Positions 25,586-33,530 of a stretch of 64,000 bases of DNA are shown here, piece after piece. The stretch is from Chloroflexota bacterium (lineage in GTDB: Bacteria; Chloroflexota; Anaerolineae; Anaerolineales; Villigracilaceae): contig JACRBI010000040.1 in NCBI GenBank assembly GCA_016234495.1, positions 229,214 through 293,213 of the forward strand, in the 5' to 3' direction. A program made the translations under genes and the position numbers. The notes under the pieces were generated by a model. The model searched no databases. It was given only the letters and a program-made list of their open reading frames with translations, and was not told where the DNA came from. How positions within the stretch are numbered: the stretch's first letter is position 1; every line of letters starts with the position of its first letter.

Positions 25586-26869
25586 ATGCTTACCAAAAAA
25601 TCCCCGATGTTGATTTTCAGCATAATTTTGATTGCGGCCCAATTGGCTTGCAATGCCGCATCAGATTCTTCGACGCCGGAGCCGTTTGCAACGATTAATG
25701 GAATTTATACCGCCTCAGCCCTGACGCTGGAAGCTGCGATGACACCGATGGGGCAAACCGCCACCCCCGGCCTGCCCCTGCCAACCGCAGCCGCGAGCGC
25801 GGCTGCGTCAGCGACGAACACTCTCATTCCAACGGTACCAGCCCCGGCGTCCAGATGTGACGCGGCGCAATTCCTCGCAGATCTGACCTACCCGGACGGA
25901 AGCCTCGTCACGCAGAAAAATTCCTTTGTAAAAATATGGCGCATAAAAAACATCGGCACATGCACGTGGACTCCCTCTTACGCGCTCGTATTTGCAGGCG
26001 GCGATCAACTGGGCGGACCGTCCTCTGTGGCGCTGGCAGGGAATGTCAACCCCGGGCAATATATCGAGGTACCAGTGACTTTCACCGCGCCAAATAAAGA
26101 GGGTAAGTACCGCGGCTATTGGAAATTGCGCAATGCTTCCGGCGTGTTATTTGGCATCGGCGCTCAGGCTGACACCGCCTTTTGGGTGGATATAAAAGTG
26201 ATCGGCCCGGGTTATGTCGGTTATGACTTTACCGCAAATTATTGCAGCGCCAATTGGGAAAACAAAAATGCGGCGCTTCCCTGCCCCGGCACCGATGGAG
26301 ACGGGAACGGGTTTGTGATCAAATTAAGCGACCCTGTTTTGGAGGATGGCGCGAAGAATAACCCGCCCGGCTTGCTGACTGTCGCGCAGGATAAGCGCGA
26401 TGGAATTATCAGCGGACAGTATCCATCCTTTACCGTGCAGTCAGGCGACCGATTCCGCGCGACCGTCGGCTGCCAAACCAAGTCTAAAAAATGTGATGTG
26501 ATTTTCAGGCTGGACTATAAGATTAATGGAGAGATCAAAACTTTGGGAAGCTGGCGCGAAGTCTTCGAGGGCAAGGTTTATCCGATAGACCTCGATTTGA
26601 ACTCTCTCGCAGGCAAAACCGTGAAGTTTATTCTTGTGGTGAATTCAAACGGTCCGCAAAATAGCGATAATGCCGTCTGGGTGAATCCGCATATTTCCCG
26701 GCAGGGCGTGCCTCCGACGGCGACAGCCACGCCCGCCAATACATTTACGCCTACTGCCACCTCCACCAGCACCCTCACGCCCACGGTCACGCCCACTGGC
26801 ACCGTTACACCGACAGGCACTCCGACCTCTACGGCGACAGCAACTCCCACCAACACGTCTGCGCCGTGA
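25586..26869 (+). CDS. Lipoprotein with NBR1-type Ig domain and Thr/Pro tail (copy 3 of 5)
   Basis: A 427-residue exported protein. The signal ends in AAQLAC, where Gln at -3 makes the lipobox unusual. After an Ala/Thr/Pro stalk comes the NBR1-type Ig domain (PDGSLVTQKNSFVKIWRIKNIGTCTW, NKEGKYRGYWKL), then an extra beta-rich domain of about 160 residues (VQSGDRFRATVGCQTKSKKCDVIFRL, VKFILVVNSNGP), which resembles a carbohydrate-binding-type sandwich. The gene ends in some 45 residues of TPT/TAT repeats, perhaps a wall-spanning or glycosylated tail. GGAGG precedes the ATG. It is the longest member of the array. Confidence 0.8.
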   Translation: MLTKKSPMLIFSIILIAAQLACNAASDSSTPEPFATINGIYTASALTLEAAMTPMGQTATPGLPLPTAAASAAASATNTLIPTVPAPASRCDAAQFLADLTYPDGSLVTQKNSFVKIWRIKNIGTCTWTPSYALVFAGGDQLGGPSSVALAGNVNPGQYIEVPVTFTAPNKEGKYRGYWKLRNASGVLFGIGAQADTAFWVDIKVIGPGYVGYDFTANYCSANWENKNAALPCPGTDGDGNGFVIKLSDPVLEDGAKNNPPGLLTVAQDKRDGIISGQYPSFTVQSGDRFRATVGCQTKSKKCDVIFRLDYKINGEIKTLGSWREVFEGKVYPIDLDLNSLAGKTVKFILVVNSNGPQNSDNAVWVNPHISRQGVPPTATATPANTFTPTATSTSTLTPTVTPTGTVTPTGTPTSTATATPTNTSAP

Positions 26870-26981
26870 CATCATGTGCGGATGTTCGCGAAATCCTTCC
26901 ACACAGTCGATTTGTAGCGAAAGAAATCGCCTGCAAAAGAGGGATAAGGACAATGCGAGCGAAATTGCCGATTTTAAAAAG

Positions 26982-27003
26982 GCACCCTTGGGTGCGTTAT
27001 AAT
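26982..27003 (+). promoter_or_regulatory. Palindrome plus TATAAT box before NBR1-Ig lipoprotein 4
   Basis: The 14-bp palindrome GCACCCTTGGGTGC (26982-26995) lies two bases before a perfect TATAAT (26998-27003), 30 bases ahead of the start codon. It occupies the spacer between -35 and -10, so it looks like a repressor or activator site. A recognisable -35 is lacking, which would suit an activator-dependent promoter. Confidence 0.45.
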
Positions 27004-27032
27004 CTAGTTAACTATTTTCGGAGGTTACTAAC

Positions 27033-27752
27033 ATGAAATTTCGTAAATCACTTTGGCTGACAGTTGCGATGGTTCTCGCCGTCGTTTTGAGTTCCTGTTC
27101 ACTGGGCGCCACCCCCGCCCCGACGGCAGATCCGGGCGTTATCCAAACTCAGGCTGTCAGTATTGTCTTTACCCAGGTAGCCATGCAGCAGACCCAGACC
27201 GCGCTGGCTATTCCACCAACCCCATTGCCGACCAATACACCCTTCCCAACTCCTACTTTGGGAGTGCTTCCCACATTTGCTCCTGTCGGCGGACTCAACA
27301 CGCCGTCAGCTTTCAATACACAATTACCCGGCCTGACGCCTTTGGTGACTCCCTTTGCAACAATTGGGATCGTCTCAACTGTGACCACAAAAAACGGCTG
27401 TAATGACGGCACATTCATGGGAGAAAGCGCCCCTTATGACAAGGATGCCATCTCACCCGAGAAAAAATTCAGCAAATCCTGGATGATCCTAAACTCTGGA
27501 ACCTGCACCTGGGATGAAGGCTATTCCTTCACTTTCCTGCCCGAACTTTCCACCCCGGGGCTTGGTGGTTATAGTATTGTGTTGAAGAAAAATGCGCCAG
27601 ATGAATATACAAAGCCCCAGAGCACCCAGACCTTTGTGGTGAAGTTGACCGCACCCAAGGCCAAGGGAGAGTACAAAGGCTTTTGGAAATTAAGAGATGA
27701 TGCAGGTAACTACTTCGGCCCGCTTGTTTCAGTCTGGATCATTGTCAAATAG
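27033..27752 (+). CDS. Lipoprotein with NBR1-type Ig domain (copy 4 of 5)
   Basis: A 239-residue lipoprotein with lipobox VLSSC. A Gln/Thr helix (IQTQAVSIVFTQVAMQQTQTA) and a Pro-rich stalk precede one NBR1-type Ig domain (YDKDAISPEKKFSKSWMILNSGTCTWDEGY, KAKGEYKGFWKL) that reaches the C-terminus (VSVWIIVK). It has no extra domain, unlike copies 1-3. CGGAGG lies before the ATG. It has its own promoter-like region and is 26 bp from copy 5, so the two are probably co-transcribed. Confidence 0.82.
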   Translation: MKFRKSLWLTVAMVLAVVLSSCSLGATPAPTADPGVIQTQAVSIVFTQVAMQQTQTALAIPPTPLPTNTPFPTPTLGVLPTFAPVGGLNTPSAFNTQLPGLTPLVTPFATIGIVSTVTTKNGCNDGTFMGESAPYDKDAISPEKKFSKSWMILNSGTCTWDEGYSFTFLPELSTPGLGGYSIVLKKNAPDEYTKPQSTQTFVVKLTAPKAKGEYKGFWKLRDDAGNYFGPLVSVWIIVK

Positions 27753-27778
27753 AAAAGGGAAAAATTAAGAGAGATACC

Positions 27779-28420
27779 ATGAAGACAAAACTGCCGATCA
27801 TGGCGCTGGCGGGAATTTTCATTCTGGCTGCCTGTGCGCCTGCCACACCCATTGCGCCGACCCCGGATTTGTTAGCCATTCGAACCTCTGCGGCGAGTAC
27901 CGTTGTGGCTGAGTTCACTCAGACAGCCGCGGCATTCACTCCCACCCCCCTGCCGCCCACCGAGACCCTGGTCCCCACACCGGAACCGCCGACAGCCACT
28001 GCGACTCTGGCGTTCACCAACGACCCAACTCAAGCTGCGCTCGGCACACCTGCCGCATTGTGTGACGACTATGACTGGAATCTGGCTACTCTGGATGTGA
28101 CCATACTAGATGGAACGCCGGTAACGCCGGGGCAGGAATTTACCAAAACATGGAAGATTCGGAATACCGGCATTTGTACCTGGGGCGAAGATTACAAGCT
28201 AATTTTTTCCTACAGCAACCCGCCCAACCTAAAAATGAACGGGCAGCCTGTTCCGCTTGCAAACCTCGTTCCCCCGGGCTCAGAAGTTGACGTCTCTGTC
28301 ATTCTAAAAGCGCCGTCCACACCGGGCGAGTACACAGCCTACTGGCAGATGGTGAATGCCAAAGGAATTCCATTTGGCAAAAAAGAGTACATCTTAAGTG
28401 TAAAGATTGTTGTCCAATAA
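27779..28420 (+). CDS. Lipoprotein with NBR1-type Ig domain (copy 5 of 5)
   Basis: A 213-residue lipoprotein with lipobox ILAAC, followed by an AIRTSAASTVVAEFTQTAAAF helix, a Pro/Thr stalk and one NBR1-type Ig domain (GTPVTPGQEFTKTWKIRNTGICTW, STPGEYTAYWQM) ending in VKIVVQ. It is the shortest member and closest in layout to copy 4. Its last 14 bases overlap the TTG start proposed for queG, so the array runs directly into a tRNA-modification gene. Confidence 0.82.
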   Translation: MKTKLPIMALAGIFILAACAPATPIAPTPDLLAIRTSAASTVVAEFTQTAAAFTPTPLPPTETLVPTPEPPTATATLAFTNDPTQAALGTPAALCDDYDWNLATLDVTILDGTPVTPGQEFTKTWKIRNTGICTWGEDYKLIFSYSNPPNLKMNGQPVPLANLVPPGSEVDVSVILKAPSTPGEYTAYWQMVNAKGIPFGKKEYILSVKIVVQ

Positions 28421-29534
28421 CTTGACCGACCTGAAACAGGCAATAAAAGAAAAAGCGCGCCAGCTGGGATTCATCCTGGCTGGCGTTACTTCTTGTGAGC
28501 CGCCCGCGCACTACGGCGTTTTTGAAGAATGGCTCGCCGCAAACAAGCACGGCATGATGAACTATCTCGCCGAAGAACGCAGCCGCGCGCGCCGCGCCGA
28601 CCCCAAACAAATCCTCCCCGAATGTGAATCTATTTTAGTATTGGGAATCCCTTATTCTTTTCACCGCCAAGAGCGCAAAGAAAAAAATATTAAAAATCTT
28701 AGCGGCCTTAGCGAGCTTCGCGGTTCAAAAAAAGATAGCTTTCAAATTTCCTCCTACGCCCTCGGTGACGATTATCACGACATCATTCCACCGCGCCTGA
28801 AATTAATTGTCGAATTCATCGAAGAACAACTCGGGCACACCATTCCAAACCGCTATTACACAGACACAGGCCCCCTCCTCGAACGCGAGCTTGCCCAACG
28901 CGCCGGGCTGGGTTGGATCGGCAAAAATTCCATGCTCATCCACCCGAAAGTCGGCTCCACATTTTTTCTTGCCGAAATTCTGCTTGGCATCGAACTCGAA
29001 CCCGACGACACTCTCGTCACTGATCACTGCGGCAAATGCACGCGCTGCCTCGAAGCCTGCCCCACGCAATGCATCCTCCCCAACCGCACCCTCGACGCGC
29101 GCCGCTGCATCTCCTACCTCACCATCGAACTCAAAGACGACATCCCCGAAGAACTGCGCCCGCTGATGGGGGATTGGATTTTCGGCTGCGACATCTGTCA
29201 GCAGGTCTGCCCGTGGAATCGATTCTCCGCCCCGGCCGACTCTGCCTTCGAGACCAAAATCCCGCTTCCGGTCTTAACCTCAGACCTGACTCTGACATCC
29301 GTTGAGTTTAATCAGCGCTTCAAGATGAGTCCGCTCAAACGCGCCAAGCGGCGCGGCTATCTCCGTAACCTTGCCGTCGCCATTGGAAACAACGGAGACG
29401 AAACCGATATCCCCGTTTTGGAACAAGCCATGCAAGACGCCGAACCCATGATCCGCGACCATGCGCAATGGGCAGTCAAAAATATTAAACAGGAGATTGC
29501 TTCGGAAGAACATCCTCGCAATGACGAAATATGA
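28407..29534 (+). CDS. queG: Epoxyqueuosine reductase
   Basis: A 375-residue cobalamin- and iron-sulfur-dependent enzyme for the last step of queuosine synthesis in tRNA. The catalytic Asp is at 153 (YTDTGPLLER). Two 4Fe-4S clusters are supplied by Cys208, 211, 214, 218 and 222 (CGKCTRCLEACPTQC) and by Cys261, 264 and 268 (CDICQQVCP). A C-terminal HEAT-like helix pair is present. Residues 85-112 are an insertion absent from the usual family layout and are encoded by a family-A palindromic repeat in frame. The start is uncertain: TTG at 28407 or TTG at 28422; neither has a strong ribosome binding site. Its stop overlaps rdgB by four bases. Confidence 0.92.
   Translation: MLSNNLTDLKQAIKEKARQLGFILAGVTSCEPPAHYGVFEEWLAANKHGMMNYLAEERSRARRADPKQILPECESILVLGIPYSFHRQERKEKNIKNLSGLSELRGSKKDSFQISSYALGDDYHDIIPPRLKLIVEFIEEQLGHTIPNRYYTDTGPLLERELAQRAGLGWIGKNSMLIHPKVGSTFFLAEILLGIELEPDDTLVTDHCGKCTRCLEACPTQCILPNRTLDARRCISYLTIELKDDIPEELRPLMGDWIFGCDICQQVCPWNRFSAPADSAFETKIPLPVLTSDLTLTSVEFNQRFKMSPLKRAKRRGYLRNLAVAIGNNGDETDIPVLEQAMQDAEPMIRDHAQWAVKNIKQEIASEEHPRNDEI
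28663..28724. repeat. Palindromic repeat A3 inserted in frame inside queG
   Basis: ACCGCCAAGAGCGCAAAG (28663-28680), an A-rich middle, then CTTAGCGGCCTTAGCGAG and CTTCGCGGT give the same word pattern as copies at 19327 and 53425. The reading frame stays open through the element, which encodes a Lys/Arg/Glu-rich loop between the conserved strand VLGIPYS and the conserved SSYALGDDYHD. Confidence 0.75.
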
Positions 29535-30130
29535 AACAATTATTGATCGCCACCAACAACAAAGGCAAAGTAATAGAGCTGCAAGACCTGCTGAAAGATT
29601 TGGAAGTTGAACTCATCACGCCGGCCGATATTAACTTAAATCTCGACGTGGAAGAAGACGGCAGGGACTACGCCGAGAACGCCGCCAAAAAAGCCATCGC
29701 CTTCGCCCGCGCCAGCGGACTGATCTCCCTCGCTGATGACTCTGGTCTCGAAGTGGATGCGCTCGACGGCGCACCGGGGTTATATTCCGCCCGCTATCAC
29801 CCCAAGCCTGGTGCCAACGATGCAGACCGTCGCGCTTACATGCTTGAGAATTTGCAAGGCAAACCGCAGCCATGGGCGGCGCACTTCCATGCAACAATTG
29901 CGGTTGCCATACCGGGTGGAGATGTCCAAATCGTGGACGGTAGTTGTTATGGCGTTATCACCCCTGAAGAACGCGGTGATAACGGCTTTGGTTATGACCC
30001 CATCTTTTTATTTCCTGAATTAAATAAAACAATGGCCGAGTTGGGGATGGAAGAAAAAAACCGCCTCAGCCATCGGGCAAAAGCGGTGATGAATGCGATT
30101 CCTATTTTGCAGAGAATCTTCGGGCTATGA
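29531..30130 (+). CDS. rdgB: XTP/dITP diphosphatase (RdgB/HAM1 family)
   Basis: A 199-residue house-cleaning pyrophosphatase that removes deaminated purine nucleotides (dITP, XTP). Family motifs are TNNKGKVIEL at the start, LADDSGLEVDALDGAPGLYSARY in the centre, GDNGFGYDPIFLFPE and the C-terminal LSHRAKAV. The start overlaps the queG stop as ATGA, so the two are translationally coupled. Its 3' end overlaps the end of the convergent hydrolase gene by six bases. Confidence 0.95.
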   Translation: MKQLLIATNNKGKVIELQDLLKDLEVELITPADINLNLDVEEDGRDYAENAAKKAIAFARASGLISLADDSGLEVDALDGAPGLYSARYHPKPGANDADRRAYMLENLQGKPQPWAAHFHATIAVAIPGGDVQIVDGSCYGVITPEERGDNGFGYDPIFLFPELNKTMAELGMEEKNRLSHRAKAVMNAIPILQRIFGL

Positions 30131-30982
30131 ACCATCTGCCGGCGCTGATTCTGCCTGTGGAACTGAATCAGTTTCCCCGTCAGGAGAGAGGCGCTCTTTT
30201 TTCTTCCGCGTGCGGGGCGGGATGCTGTCAATAAACTGCTTCAACAGATCGGCAACCATGTCGGGCTGTTCCGCCATTACCAGATGACCTGCGTTCTCCA
30301 CGACATGAAGCTGTGAATTGGCGATCCCGTTTTGCAGTAACTCTGAATATTTTACGGGCGTCATTTTATCTTCCTTGCCGCAGATGATCATGGCGGGGGT
30401 TTTTATTTTTCCAAGTTGACTCGTTAGATCGAAATCGTTGCACGCGAGAAAATCGCCCAGAAAAACGGGCGGGCGTGTTGCCAGCATTTGTTCTTTTGAA
30501 AGTTGCAGCAGACTTGGCGGCGTATTGGCGCTGAAACAATTTTCGTTGATCGTATTCACGGCAAACTCGAAAGTGTTTGGGTTGCCGACGGTTTCCAAAA
30601 TGGATTGAGCCACGCGCAGTTTTGAGCCTGCGCCGAGCAGCCCAAGCCCGAGCGCCTTTCTTGGATATTTCAATGCGAGCGTGAGCGCGATTGCGCCGCC
30701 CATGGAAACCCCGACCAACACAGCCGCGCCGATCTTCAATTCTTTCATAAAGGCGAGCACCTCGTCGGCATATTCATCGATCGAATGTCTGCCTGTGCCT
30801 TCAGATTTTCCATGCCCGGGCAGATCGACCGCGTAAATTCTTTCATCTGCCATGCGGCGAACCTGCGGCGGCCAGGATAAATGATTTCCGCCGGCGCCAT
30901 GAATCAGAATTACGGGCGGGCGGCGTTTATCAATTTCCTGTGCCTCATGGGAGAAATAATAAAGGGTTGCAGCGGCTGGCAT
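30125..30982 (-). CDS. Alpha/beta hydrolase
   Basis: A 285-residue alpha/beta-hydrolase-fold protein. The oxyanion motif is LIHGAGGNHLSW, the nucleophile elbow is GVSMGG, the acid lies in ICGKEDKMTP and the catalytic His in ENAGHLVMAEQP. The layout matches small esterase/haloperoxidase/MhpC-like hydrolases; the substrate cannot be told. The tail after residue 255 is Arg/Lys and Pro-rich and not conserved. It starts two bases after the stop of the sensor kinase gene, so both are probably one transcript. Confidence 0.88.
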   Translation of the reverse strand: MPAAATLYYFSHEAQEIDKRRPPVILIHGAGGNHLSWPPQVRRMADERIYAVDLPGHGKSEGTGRHSIDEYADEVLAFMKELKIGAAVLVGVSMGGAIALTLALKYPRKALGLGLLGAGSKLRVAQSILETVGNPNTFEFAVNTINENCFSANTPPSLLQLSKEQMLATRPPVFLGDFLACNDFDLTSQLGKIKTPAMIICGKEDKMTPVKYSELLQNGIANSQLHVVENAGHLVMAEQPDMVADLLKQFIDSIPPRTRKKKERLSPDGETDSVPQAESAPADGS

Positions 30983-30984
30983 TT

Positions 30985-32736
30985 TTATTTTCCGCGCCCA
31001 TGATGTAGGCGGTCGGCGGCGTCTTCGGTCAGCGGAATGTAGACCCGCACCTTTGTCCCCTGCCCCGGAGCCGAATCTATTTGCAGCAGTCCGTTCACGA
31101 GTTCGGCGCGCTCGCGCAGGTTGACCATGCCCAGGCTGCTGTGCGCGCGTTTGTCGTATGCCTGTGTTACTGACTTGATATCGAATCCGACGCCGTTGTC
31201 AAGTATTTCCAGCAAGGCGATCCCGGCTTCCATTTGCCGCAACCGTACCGATATAGTTTCTGCGGCGGCATGTTTGCGGGCGTTATTAACCGCCTCTTCA
31301 ATGATGTAAAAGACCACGCCCTGCTTGCCCATTTCAAGTTGAGTGGCAACCCGCTCTTCGATGCTGACAACCACTTTTTGGCTGTAGGTTTCCTTCATTT
31401 TGTCTGCCATGGCCTGCACCGCGGCGGTGAGTCCCTGTGATTCAAGAATGAGCGGGCGCAGGGTGAACAACATGTGGCGGATCTCTTTTGTTGTGCGGTG
31501 TGCGAGTTCCTCCAGCTTGGTGAGTTCATCGCCCGCGGTCTTGATGTCTTTGGCCATCATGCGCCGCGTAATGTTTAGGCGCATTGCAATCGCCGCCACA
31601 GACTGGGTCGGCCCGTCGTGCAGGTCGCGCGCCAGTTTTTTGCGCGCTTCTTCATGCACTTCCACCATGCGCTCTTTCTCTTCCACCAGGTCCTGGTACA
31701 AACGCGCGTTTTGAATTGCGATCACCGACTGCCTGCCGATGATATCGAGAAGATTGCAGCGCTCCGGGTTGAAATAGTCGGGGTTGGGATGGGCAAACAG
31801 CAGAACGCCGTACACGTTAAAGCCGCTGCGCAGGGGGAAGCAATATCCGCTGGTGCAGGTTCTGAGAGCGATCACACGCCCCAGTTCGGGGTCGTAGCCA
31901 ATATCCTTAAGGCTGACAGGCTCGCCCTCATCGAGCGCCTTTTTGAGCACACCTTCCACTGCGTCAAAGGTCACACGCATGTCGGCGCTGGTTAATCTCC
32001 GCGCAGAGCCGACCCGCAGTTTGCCGCCGCTGAATAACATGACCATGCTCACCAGCGGATCGACCATCAATTGTTCAGGGTCGGGGTGTAACGCGGTGGC
32101 GCTCATGTCAAGCGCGGATTCGAGCACACGCTTGTAACTTAATGTGGATGAAATCGCGGACGTTAATTCATAGATGGCGCGCATCCGCTCGGTTTGGAGC
32201 GCGCGTTTCTTTTCTTCAGAATCTAAAAACATTGAACGGTTCTGCCGGATGCGGATGATCATGCGTTTGCCGAGGAAACCAAATATCAACCCCAGCAAAA
32301 GAAGCGATAATGCCACGATCAATGCCAGCGACAGATTCTCATTAACTTGAAATCCTGTATAAACTACAAGGATCGAAAACAGAAACGCCGCGACCAGCGC
32401 GCCGGATAATTCAAAATAAATGGAACTGGTTAATATCGGCAGCAAACCCGCCCAAAACGCCGGCCCGTCCAGCCCGCCCTGCTCCCAGAAAAACACCCCG
32501 GAGATAATCAGGTCAATCAGAACGCTGATGCGGCGATGCTCGCTCATGCGCACGTTCAGGCTTGCAAACGAGGTCATCACAAGATTCCAGATGACCATCA
32601 CGCCCAACGGCCATGAGATGGCAACTGTCAACTTTTGCCCAAGCCCAAGCGACACGACCAGCCCGACCAGCATGATCCAGCGCAGGGAAATGGCAAACCA
32701 ATCTGCCATGTAGGGAGTTTCGAATTTACGCATCAT
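30985..32736 (-). CDS. Membrane sensor histidine kinase, NarL/LiaS type
   Basis: A 583-residue kinase. Five or six N-terminal transmembrane helices (to about residue 155) are followed by a coiled linker, a GAF-like domain (about 185-345), and a HisKA_3 dimerisation domain with phospho-acceptor His373 (ARDLHDGPTQ). The ATPase domain has VFYIIEEAVNNARKHA (N box), LEILDNGVGFD (G1) and SLGMVNLRERAELVNG (G2). I take ATG at 32736; a TTG three codons earlier is possible. No response regulator lies nearby, so its LuxR-type partner must be elsewhere. Its position just downstream of the polysaccharide cluster suggests envelope sensing. Confidence 0.88.
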   Translation of the reverse strand: MMRKFETPYMADWFAISLRWIMLVGLVVSLGLGQKLTVAISWPLGVMVIWNLVMTSFASLNVRMSEHRRISVLIDLIISGVFFWEQGGLDGPAFWAGLLPILTSSIYFELSGALVAAFLFSILVVYTGFQVNENLSLALIVALSLLLLGLIFGFLGKRMIIRIRQNRSMFLDSEEKKRALQTERMRAIYELTSAISSTLSYKRVLESALDMSATALHPDPEQLMVDPLVSMVMLFSGGKLRVGSARRLTSADMRVTFDAVEGVLKKALDEGEPVSLKDIGYDPELGRVIALRTCTSGYCFPLRSGFNVYGVLLFAHPNPDYFNPERCNLLDIIGRQSVIAIQNARLYQDLVEEKERMVEVHEEARKKLARDLHDGPTQSVAAIAMRLNITRRMMAKDIKTAGDELTKLEELAHRTTKEIRHMLFTLRPLILESQGLTAAVQAMADKMKETYSQKVVVSIEERVATQLEMGKQGVVFYIIEEAVNNARKHAAAETISVRLRQMEAGIALLEILDNGVGFDIKSVTQAYDKRAHSSLGMVNLRERAELVNGLLQIDSAPGQGTKVRVYIPLTEDAADRLHHGRGK

Positions 32737-32804
32737 ACATCCCAATAATAACGAATAACTCAGGCGGGCACAACTGAAGCAACTTGCAAATGGATTACAC
32801 CTTC

Positions 32805-33530
32805 TTAAGCCTCGTAGCCCATCTTTGCCAGGTACGCCCCCAACTTCTCTTTTAAGACCGATTTTTGCTCTTCGGAATAGGCTTCGCGGAAGCGGCCGAT
32901 CTTGCCCTTGTAGAAATGAAGTCCCTGCTGGTTGTCTGCTGCGCCGGGACGGTACCGCTCGATCACAGCCTTAACCCCGGGCCTGATCCCGTCTAATTTG
33001 AGGTAGCCTGCCAGTTTGGCTGACTCTTCGTCATAGTTCGTCAGCAGGTCTTCGTAGCGGGCGATGAGCACGTTCTTCTCGCTGATCCATTTCTCCCAAA
33101 TGCGGACGTACTCCATCATAAAGTCCACGCTCTTTTCGAAATCAGATAAATGTGAAAAGGCGTTCGGGCGGCCCTTCGTCAGCGCGCGCTGGCCGAAATC
33201 ATAGGCCGAGAGCATGGCGTCGCGCGGGTCACGATAAATGTATGTGACGCGCAACAGGCCCAAAGTCGAGAGCAGACGCGAGGTGTTCGTCGGCGCGGCG
33301 TGCGCCTTGATGACAAAAGTCTGCATCAGCCCCGGCAGTACCACCATCCCCAGCCTTCTAACGGAAAGCACGCCGATGTTGCAATTTACTTCGGTCAAAA
33401 TGTTTTGCAAACGATACCGTTCGCGAATGTGGCGCGCGTCGGCACAGCCCGTGGTTTTCATCAGGTCGTTAATAAGATTATAGTGCCAGCCCGAACCCGC
33501 GCGCGGCATACCAACAGAGAGAACGATCAT
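32805..33530 (-). CDS. Sulfotransferase domain protein
   Basis: A 241-residue PAPS-dependent sulfotransferase. The 5'-phosphosulfate loop is GMPRAGSGW near residue 8, the 3'-phosphate site is YIYRDPRDAMLSAYDF near 97, and the C-terminal GKIGRFREAYSEEQK matches the RKGxxGDW-like region. The gene overlaps the end of the O-antigen ligase gene by four bases (ATGA). In this setting it probably sulfates sugars of the surface polysaccharide. There are no PAPS-synthesis genes in the window. Confidence 0.82.
   Translation of the reverse strand: MIVLSVGMPRAGSGWHYNLINDLMKTTGCADARHIRERYRLQNILTEVNCNIGVLSVRRLGMVVLPGLMQTFVIKAHAAPTNTSRLLSTLGLLRVTYIYRDPRDAMLSAYDFGQRALTKGRPNAFSHLSDFEKSVDFMMEYVRIWEKWISEKNVLIARYEDLLTNYDEESAKLAGYLKLDGIRPGVKAVIERYRPGAADNQQGLHFYKGKIGRFREAYSEEQKSVLKEKLGAYLAKMGYEA

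Noticed and set aside
26720..26866. Thr/Pro-coding repeat tract at the end of lipoprotein 3 as a DNA tandem repeat element
   Set aside because: The periodicity follows the TPT/TAT codon pattern of a protein stalk with varied codons, so it is coding low complexity, not an inserted repeat.
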